Part shown: one piece after another, positions 13,645-19,258 of the stretch
Numbering within the stretch: position 1 is the stretch's first letter
How the letters are laid out: each line of letters starts with the position of its first letter
The notes under the pieces: generated by a model
Told to the model about the DNA's origin: nothing
The model's database searches: none
Seen by the model: only the letters and a program-made list of their open reading frames with translations
NCBI GenBank assembly: GCA_964595945.1
Contig: CAZQSL010000067.1
Location: 1-19,258 of the forward strand
Direction of reading: 5' to 3'
DNA: 19,258 bases
Source of the DNA: CAZQSL01 sp964595945
GTDB taxonomy: Bacteria; UBP15; UBA6099; JAJRTR01
Translations under genes and position numbers: made by a program

Positions 13645-14779
13645 TCAATCCTCATCGTCGATGTCATCGGAAGCCCGTTTGCCAGTGGCTTTGAATTTGA
13701 GATATTCCCAGATGAAATCGTCGATGTCGCCATCCATGACGCCCTGCACATTGCCGACCTTGTATCCTGAGCGCAAGTCCTTGACCATACTGTATGGGTG
13801 GAAGACATAGCTGCGTATCTGGCTGCCCCACGCGATATCCTTTTGTTCGCCCTGAATATTGCTGATTTTGGCTTCCTGTTCGCGGCGGCGCTGCTCGAAT
13901 ATGCGTGCGCGGAGGATTTTCATCGCCATGTCCTTGTTCTTGAACTGCGAACGTTCGTTTTGGCACTGGACGACGATGCCGGTGGGGATATGAGTGATAC
14001 GTATGGCAGAAGAAGTCTTGTTGACATGCTGTCCGCCTGCGCCGCTGGCGCGGTAAGTGTCGATCTTGAGGTCATCGGGGTTGATTTCGATGGAAACGTC
14101 TTCGATCTCGGGGATGATTTCTGCTGCGGCGAATGATGTGTGGCGGCGCTTGTTTGCGTCGAAAGGTGAGATACGCACGAGGCGGTGAATGCCTTTTTCG
14201 GCAGTGAGCAGTCCGTAGACGTTCTCCCCCTTGACTTCGATGACGATACTTTTGATGCCGGCTTCTTCGCCGGGAGTAGAGTCGACGACGTCGAATTTGA
14301 AGTTATGGCGTTCCATCCAGCGCATATACATGCGGGAGAGCATGTCGGCCCAGTCCTGGGCCTCGGTGCCGCCGGCTCCGGCGTGGATGGAGAATATCGC
14401 GTTGCAGGCGTCATACTGTCCGTTAAGGAGAGTGGAAATTTCGGAAGTTTTGCACTCTGTGGCGATGGCGATGAAGTCCTGTTCGATTTCGCGGACCGTC
14501 GTTTCATCGTCTTCGGCGATGGCAAGCTCGGCGAGTTCGAGTGAGTCGCGTACTTTGCGGTCAAGTTTTTTCCACTTGTCGAGCTTTTCCTTCTTTCGGG
14601 TATGTTCGGAGTTGGTCTTCTGGGCGAGTTCGCGGTCATTCCAGAAGTTGTTGTCTTCCATAAGTTTTTCGAGATTTGCGATGTCCTTGAGCAGGGCATC
14701 TACGTCAAAGATACCCCCTCATGGCTTCGACCTTGGCGAGGATTTCCCGCAGGTCGTCTACCACTGTGGTTTCGATCAT
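13645..14779 (-). CDS. prfB: Peptide chain release factor 2, made by +1 programmed frameshift
   Basis: RF2 releases peptides at UGA and UAA. The gene is join(14779..14708, 14706..13645): 24 codons from ATG 14779, then a TGA, then 353 codons in the +1 frame, 377 residues in all. The first part ends MRGYL and the second starts DVDALLKDIANLEKL. Motifs: SPF (residues 204-206, stop-codon recognition), GAGGQHVNKTSS with GGQ at 248-250 (peptidyl hydrolysis), HAGAGGTEAQDWADML and GEEAGIKS, all at positions expected from E. coli. GGAGG lies directly before the ATG (14784-14789). The gene follows secA by 84 nt, an order seen in many bacteria. An annotation starting at 14661 would miss about 39 N-terminal residues. 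Confidence 0.97.
14704..14719 (-). promoter_or_regulatory. prfB programmed +1 frameshift site
   Basis: The minus strand reads AGGGGGTATCTTTGAC. An internal SD-like AGGGGG sits three nt ahead of the slippery CTT, followed by an in-frame TGA and C. This is the classical autoregulatory site: when RF2 is scarce the ribosome slips from CUU to UUU and skips one base (complement of 14707) to make full RF2. Confidence 0.97.
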
Positions 14780-14863
14780 TATTTCCTCCGTAAAGGGTTA
14801 TTAGCGTTGTTATGCGGCAGGGTACTCCGCTCCGTGTCCGAGGGCTTGGCTGGCAGCATGCGG

Positions 14864-17668
14864 CTAACTGTTGCCGTCGATGTCCATGCAGCATTTCTTA
14901 TACTTTTTACCGCTGCCGCAGGGACAGGGATCATTGCGGCCCACCTTGGCGGCCGAGGGTTTCGACGGAGCAATGGGTGAGTTGGCCGGTTTTGTCTTGC
15001 GATTGCCGTAGCCGGCGTTGTTTTCGGGTTGATCGTCGGTGCGGTTTTCCTGAGCCGATTTATAAACGGTGCGGCGCTGCTGGATGACTTCGAGGATGAG
15101 GACGAGCCGGATCGTGGTTTTGCGGATGTCATCTTTCATGTCGTCGAACATGTCGAAAGCTTCCTTGGAATACGCGACAACCGGATTGACCTGACCATAG
15201 GCGCGCAGTCCGATGCCCTCGCGAAGGTGATCCATCGCATAGAGGTGCTCGATCCATTTTTCGTCGATTGTGCGCAGGAGCACGACTCGCTGGAGTTCGC
15301 TCATTACCTCGTCGCCGAGACGGTTGTGTTTATCGTTGTAAATCTGATAGATGTGGTCTTTGAACATCTCGCGCAACTGATCACGCGTTTTGCCCTGAAG
15401 ATTTTCGAGCGTGAACGGAATGCGGTAAGAAACGTAGTACATTTCTTCGAAAAGTGAAACGAGGTCCCAATCCTTGGGTTCGAGAGCCAGACCGCAGTGG
15501 CGGTCAAGGAGCGAGTCAGTAAGGCGGTCGAGGAATTCCTGCACCTTGTCATCGAGGCCGACGCCTTCGAGTACTTCGCGGCGCATGGTATAGATGGTTT
15601 CACGCTGGCGGTTCATAACATCATCGTATTCGAGGACATGTTTTCGGATTTCGAAGTTGCGGGCTTCGACTTTTTTCTGGGCGCCTTCGATTGATTTGGA
15701 AACCCAGGGATGTTCGATCGGATCATTGTCGTTGAAGCCGAGGCGGTCCATGAGTCCCTTGATGCGGTCGGAGCCGAAGAGACGCATTAGATCGTCTTCG
15801 AGCGAAATGAAAAAGCGGGATTCGCCGTTGTCGCCCTGGCGGCCCGAGCGGCCACGGAGCTGATTGTCTATGCGGCGCGACTCATGGCGTTCGGTGCCGA
15901 TGATATAGAGGCCGCCGAGTTCCTGCACGCCTTCGCCGAGTACGATGTCAGTGCCGCGGCCGGCCATATTGGTGGCGATCGTGACTTGCCCTCGGAGCCC
16001 GGCCTGAGAGACGATTTCGGCTTCGCGTTCGTGATGCTTGGCATTGAGGACGTTATGTGAGACACCTTTTTTGAGGAGCATTTTCGACAGGGTTTCGGAT
16101 TTTTCGACCGACACCGTGCCGACGAGGACGGGTTGTCCTTTTTTATGGCGTTCGACGATATCGGTGACTACGTTGTCGAATTTCGCTTTTTCGGTGCGAT
16201 AGATGATATCTGGCTGGTCGATGCGTACCATGTCGCGGTTAGTGGGGATTACGACTACATTGAGGCCGTAGATTTTTACGAATTCGGGTTCCTCGGTTTT
16301 AGCCGTACCGGTCATGCCCGCGAGCTTTTCGTACATGCGGAAAAAGTTTTGAAAAGTGATCGTGGCGAGAGTTTGACTTTCGTGTTCGATCTTGACGTCT
16401 TCTTTGGCTTCGATGGCCTGATGGAGGCCTTCGGAATAGCGGCGACCGTGCATGAGACGGCCAGTGAATTCGTCAACAATGATGACCTGGCCGTCCTTTA
16501 CGATATAGTCGCGGTCGTTTTTGTAAAGTGTGTATGCTTTGAGCGCGGCATTTATGGACGAAATGATGTCGTTGTAAAACTGGAGTTTCTGGTGGTCGCG
16601 GTCAGAGGCGGTGGAATGGTCGAAATCGCGGCCCCAGTCATAGAGATCAGGGAGGTTGAGCCCGCGCGCTGCCGCCTCCTGTCCTTTGTCGGTGAGGTTG
16701 GCCGAATGCTCTTTTTCGTCGAACTCATAATTGTCGGGGGACTGCATGAGTTTGCGTATGACCTTGTCCACCTTGTAATAGATGGTGACATCTTCGTCGG
16801 ACTGGCCGGAGATGATGAGCGGGGTGCGGGCTTCGTCGATGAGGATGCTGTCGACTTCGTCGACGATAGCGTAAACATGCTTGCGCTGTACCATGTGCTC
16901 GACGTGCAGTACCATGTTGTCGCGGAGATAGTCGAATCCAAGTTCGTTGTTGGTGCCGTAGGTAATGTCGCAGTTGTAGGCGGCGCGGCGTTCTTCGTAG
17001 TCCATATCGTGTTGGATGACACCGACAGAACAGCCGAGGAAACGATAAATCGAGCCCATCCAGTTACAGTCGCGTCTGGCGAGGTAGTCGTTGACAGTGA
17101 CGACGTGGACACCTTCGCCGGTGAGTGAGTTGAGATAGACTGGAAGGGTGGCAGAAAGGGTTTTGCCTTCACCGGTTTTCATTTCGGCTATCTTGCCTTC
17201 GTGGAGCACGATGCCGCCGATGAGCTGCACATCGTAAGGCCGCATGCGCGTGCCGCGCAGATTGAGAGCGCGCACTTTGTTGTAGAAGGATACGGGGAGA
17301 AAAATTTCGTGCGGCTGCTCGCCGTCTGTCATGCGTTTCTGTACGGAACTGATGACCGTCAGGATATCGGGATCGGTGATGCGCTCCTTTATCAATTTTT
17401 GATCCCACGAAAAGATCGACCAGGTGCCGCCAGGGGCGCAACGGCGGTCCGCGGCTTCGCGGCAGATTGCGAATGCCTCGGGCAACACTGAGTCGAGTGA
17501 TGCGCCGCCGGATACTTTTTCGCGCAGGTCCATTGAATACTGCAGAAGCTCTTCGTCGTCGAGCGGCTCCACTTTCGGGGCGAGGTCGTTGATTTTCTTA
17601 ACGGTCTTTTGTATGCGTGCTATCGTTTTTGCGTTGTCGTCGAACAGATTTTTCAATACATTCAGCAT
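14864..17668 (-). CDS. secA: Protein translocase ATPase SecA with an NBD1 insertion
   Basis: SecA drives preproteins through SecYEG using ATP. 934 residues from ATG 17668 (GGAGA six nt upstream; a GTG-started frame to 17743 adds 25 unlikely residues). Motifs: DVQLIGG (146-152), Walker A MKTGEGKT (163-170), VNDYLARRD, ITYGTNNELGFDYLRDN, DEVDSILIDEARTPLIISG (Walker B/DEAD-like), QTLATITFQNFFR, MTGTAKTE, NMAGRGTDIVLG, RRIDNQLRGRSGRQGD, and the C-terminal zinc motif NDPCPCGSGKKYKKCC. The long loop E. coli has after GTDIVLGG is absent. Walker A falls near residue 166 instead of about 105, because about 60 extra residues (roughly 78-141) separate REAADRR from MRPYDVQLIGG. It heads the secA-prfB operon behind a strong promoter. 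Confidence 0.98.
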   Translation of the reverse strand: MLNVLKNLFDDNAKTIARIQKTVKKINDLAPKVEPLDDEELLQYSMDLREKVSGGASLDSVLPEAFAICREAADRRCAPGGTWSIFSWDQKLIKERITDPDILTVISSVQKRMTDGEQPHEIFLPVSFYNKVRALNLRGTRMRPYDVQLIGGIVLHEGKIAEMKTGEGKTLSATLPVYLNSLTGEGVHVVTVNDYLARRDCNWMGSIYRFLGCSVGVIQHDMDYEERRAAYNCDITYGTNNELGFDYLRDNMVLHVEHMVQRKHVYAIVDEVDSILIDEARTPLIISGQSDEDVTIYYKVDKVIRKLMQSPDNYEFDEKEHSANLTDKGQEAAARGLNLPDLYDWGRDFDHSTASDRDHQKLQFYNDIISSINAALKAYTLYKNDRDYIVKDGQVIIVDEFTGRLMHGRRYSEGLHQAIEAKEDVKIEHESQTLATITFQNFFRMYEKLAGMTGTAKTEEPEFVKIYGLNVVVIPTNRDMVRIDQPDIIYRTEKAKFDNVVTDIVERHKKGQPVLVGTVSVEKSETLSKMLLKKGVSHNVLNAKHHEREAEIVSQAGLRGQVTIATNMAGRGTDIVLGEGVQELGGLYIIGTERHESRRIDNQLRGRSGRQGDNGESRFFISLEDDLMRLFGSDRIKGLMDRLGFNDNDPIEHPWVSKSIEGAQKKVEARNFEIRKHVLEYDDVMNRQRETIYTMRREVLEGVGLDDKVQEFLDRLTDSLLDRHCGLALEPKDWDLVSLFEEMYYVSYRIPFTLENLQGKTRDQLREMFKDHIYQIYNDKHNRLGDEVMSELQRVVLLRTIDEKWIEHLYAMDHLREGIGLRAYGQVNPVVAYSKEAFDMFDDMKDDIRKTTIRLVLILEVIQQRRTVYKSAQENRTDDQPENNAGYGNRKTKPANSPIAPSKPSAAKVGRNDPCPCGSGKKYKKCCMDIDGNS

Positions 17669-17716
17669 GTCATGTCTCCGAAGCGCGTATGGATTTGGGA
17701 CAGACCGTCTGATGAT

Positions 17717-17745
17717 GCGTGCCTGTGTGTCTCGTTGCGGCACGC
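17717..17745 (-). promoter_or_regulatory. Stem-loop in the secA leader
   Basis: Perfect 7-bp stem GCGTGCC (17717-17723) / GGCACGC (17739-17745) with a 15-nt loop, inside the predicted 104-nt secA leader and about 50 nt before the start. On the plus strand the stem is followed by TTTT, so it might also stop antisense transcription. A role in secA control is inference. Confidence 0.4.
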
Positions 17746-17778
17746 TTTTCAGCGATGGTTTCCACGCTTCAACGCAAC

Positions 17779-17807
17779 ATTATATTCAGAAGGGGCGGAT
17801 AATTCAA
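17779..17807 (-). promoter_or_regulatory. secA: sigma70-type promoter of secA-prfB
   Basis: Minus strand TTGAAT (17802-17807), a 17-nt spacer and TATAAT (17779-17784): optimal spacing, perfect -10, five of six... at the -35 only TTGA and one weaker position match. The predicted start is near 17772, about 104 nt before ATG 17668. This is the best promoter in the window. Confidence 0.7.
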
Positions 17808-17850
17808 TTTTCGGCTGTCCAATGTGTAATGTCAGAAGATGACGGTAGTG

Positions 17851-17879
17851 TTGACGATGGAAATCATAATGCTTATCTT
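17851..17879 (+). promoter_or_regulatory. Promoter candidate for the glycosidase-like gene
   Basis: Plus strand TTGACG (17851-17856), a 17-nt spacer and TATCTT (17874-17879). The -35 is near consensus and the -10 moderate. The predicted start near 17886 leaves a leader of about 50 nt before ATG 17938. It is divergent from the secA promoter, with the two -35 boxes about 45 nt apart. Confidence 0.5.
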
Positions 17880-17937
17880 TTTAAGTCAAGTGTCTGCGGC
17901 GCGTGGGCGCAGAATCATTGGGAGAAGTGTTATATCT

Positions 17938-19258
17938 ATGAATATCACAGTTGTAAGGCAAACGATCACGGCAGTAATTATTGCGATCCTTGTACCGCTG
18001 ATGGCGCATGGCGAAACCGGCTATGGCAACTGCACCGCAGATAAAGCGCCGAATCCTGATTGCGGCCTGACGCGGAAGATGTACAATCAAATCTCCGATG
18101 ACCTGTTACGCATCACAAATGGAGCGATCAGTCTTGCCGGACGCGGCGACGATGTTGCCGGATTCAGAAATCCCGTCGCATTGCCATACGCATCGGATAA
18201 TTTTATGATGACATTCACTGTCGATGGAAAGCAGTTGGCTCCGGAAGCCAATGCGTGGAAAGTCAATGATTACGACCGGCGCGCCCTTGCGGGCGATGTG
18301 CTTGTCAATTCCACACTCACTCTCAACGGAGACAGCCGTTCGTTCATGTCCCTTGTCCAGCTCAATGAAATGAATGGCGCAACACGGACTGTAGAGGTCG
18401 CTTACGACTTCAAGGGCGATTTCTACAAATACGGCAGAATATCATGCGACAAAACGGGGCTCGCAAAACCTGTCGTCTCCCGATATAATAAGGAAATTGC
18501 TCTACTCACAGTAGCCAACGAAGACGGCGCCGGCATGTATTGCCTGCCGGCGATGCCCGATATTGCAATGGATGGCTCCAGACTCACTTCACGTATCACG
18601 CTCACTCCCCACGGAGCGGCGACCATCTACATCGCCTGCGCGGTCGGTGACAGCGAGGATACTAAGCCCATAATCGCCTCGTTCAATACGCCAATGGCAT
18701 TCGTGAGAGCCAATCAGAACTGGCTCGAATCCGCATACGCGACGCAGGCCATGTCTTTCCCCCATATCGTCACATCAGACACGGCCCTCAAGTCGCTGTA
18801 TGACAAGTCACTCCTTGCATATACGCTATCTTCGTGGCAAGCGCCAGGAGCCTATTTCACCGGCAGAATATACGGCGGAGGCAACGGTGTTTGCGAAGGC
18901 GTAGCGCCATCTCTCAGGTCCATTTCCGATGCCGCAATCATGCTTTCGATGGCCGACCCGAAATCAATGACGGCTCATATCAAACTTTTTACACTTGGCG
19001 CCAATCTCAACCGTACCGCTTCGCTATCTCCTTTTGTCGGACGGAAAGAAGGATTCGACTCGTCGTGGGACAATACGTACAGGCTCGTGCGGACTGTTCG
19101 TGATTACATTGCCGTCACGGGCGACTGGGACATAATGGTTTCGCCGGTTAGCGGAAAACCGTTGTGGCAGCGTCTGGTCGAGCTTGCCGACGACGGGATG
19201 TCAGGCGATACAATGCCGGTAGCGTGGACTCCAGCTTATATGAAAATGATCTTTGGCG
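17938..19258 (+). CDS. Secreted six-hairpin-glycosidase-like protein, cut by the right edge
   Basis: The only clear plus-strand gene: 440 codons from ATG 17938 with no stop before the edge. A signal peptide is evident (MNITVVRQTITAVIIAILVP, cleavage near MAHG-E at residue 26). Residues about 55-265 are beta-rich (ITNGAISLAGRG, NFMMTFTVDGKQL, STLTLNGDSRSFMS), like the beta-sandwich that precedes the catalytic barrel in several glycoside hydrolase families. From about residue 280 helical segments appear: LKSLYDKSLLAYTLSSWQ, GAYFTGRIYGGGNG, RTVRDYIAVTGDWDIM. The last, with its Tyr-Ile-x-x-Thr-Gly-Asp pattern (TGD 394-396), resembles the (alpha/alpha)6 barrels of GH63/GH78/GH94-like enzymes. The specific family cannot be named and the acidic catalytic residues are not identified. 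GGGAGA lies about 13 nt before the ATG, somewhat far. Confidence 0.75.
   Translation, partial: MNITVVRQTITAVIIAILVPLMAHGETGYGNCTADKAPNPDCGLTRKMYNQISDDLLRITNGAISLAGRGDDVAGFRNPVALPYASDNFMMTFTVDGKQLAPEANAWKVNDYDRRALAGDVLVNSTLTLNGDSRSFMSLVQLNEMNGATRTVEVAYDFKGDFYKYGRISCDKTGLAKPVVSRYNKEIALLTVANEDGAGMYCLPAMPDIAMDGSRLTSRITLTPHGAATIYIACAVGDSEDTKPIIASFNTPMAFVRANQNWLESAYATQAMSFPHIVTSDTALKSLYDKSLLAYTLSSWQAPGAYFTGRIYGGGNGVCEGVAPSLRSISDAAIMLSMADPKSMTAHIKLFTLGANLNRTASLSPFVGRKEGFDSSWDNTYRLVRTVRDYIAVTGDWDIMVSPVSGKPLWQRLVELADDGMSGDTMPVAWTPAYMKMIFG

Noticed and set aside
13920..14699. 259-codon minus-strand open frame
   Set aside because: It is another frame of prfB with Ser/Pro/Thr-rich low-complexity sequence; the RF2 motifs are in the other frame.
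14231..14980. 249-codon plus-strand open frame
   Set aside because: It is antisense to prfB and the 3' end of secA, has no family resemblance and no start signal.
16133..17128. 331-codon plus-strand open frame
   Set aside because: It is wholly antisense to conserved secA motifs; the Val/Asp/Phe-rich translation is a by-product of secA codon bias and it has no ribosome binding site.
17669..17743. N-terminal extension of SecA, or a leader peptide, from GTG 17743
   Set aside because: It lacks a ribosome binding site, overlaps the leader stem-loop and resembles neither a SecA N-terminus nor a SecM-type arrest peptide; ATG 17668 has a good ribosome binding site.

Overview
This window is bacterial chromosomal DNA of roughly balanced GC content, using the standard genetic code (TAA, TAG and TGA all end genes). 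It carries a conserved housekeeping core on the minus strand (secA, prfB, a remB-like DUF370 gene, an amrS-like radical SAM gene, sppA, maf, mreB, mreC, and ribH further on). Around this core lie genes for poorly characterised exported or membrane proteins. Signal peptides, MreB/MreC, SppA and a periplasm-type glycosidase-like protein fit a rod-forming, probably diderm bacterium. The divergence of MreB, a roughly 60-residue insertion in SecA and the unfamiliar exported proteins suggest a poorly sampled uncultured lineage; I cannot name the phylum from sequence alone.

Layout from left to right. Positions 1-353 hold the edge of a degraded mobile-element ORF with a large serine recombinase-like segment. 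Positions 577-3485 hold two coupled minus-strand genes, each with membrane segment(s) followed by a propeller-like domain. ribH (3815-4279) stands alone between two gene-poor stretches. Positions 4592-8202 form an exported-protein operon: a transglutaminase-like protein, a short PsbP-like domain ORF that reads in frame with it across a single TAA, and a TPR protein. A clear -10 element lies upstream. Positions 8423-13411 hold remB-like, amrS-like, sppA, maf, mreB and mreC in close succession. Positions 13645-17668 hold secA followed by prfB, with a strong promoter ahead of secA and the classical +1 programmed frameshift in prfB. A divergent plus-strand gene for a secreted six-hairpin-glycosidase-like protein starts at 17938 and runs off the right edge.

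Functionally, the core joins protein export (SecA, SppA), translation termination (RF2), cell-wall elongation (MreB, MreC) and a Maf nucleotide pyrophosphatase often found beside mre genes. mreD is not seen after mreC; an exported transglutaminase-like operon follows instead. I found no rRNA, tRNA, CRISPR array or defence locus. The observations most worth checking are the in-frame TAA that splits the transglutaminase/PsbP-like ORF, the altered nucleotide-binding motifs of MreB, the SecA insertion, and the pairing of a remB-like gene with an amrS gene that has no Memo or AMMECR1 partner in view.
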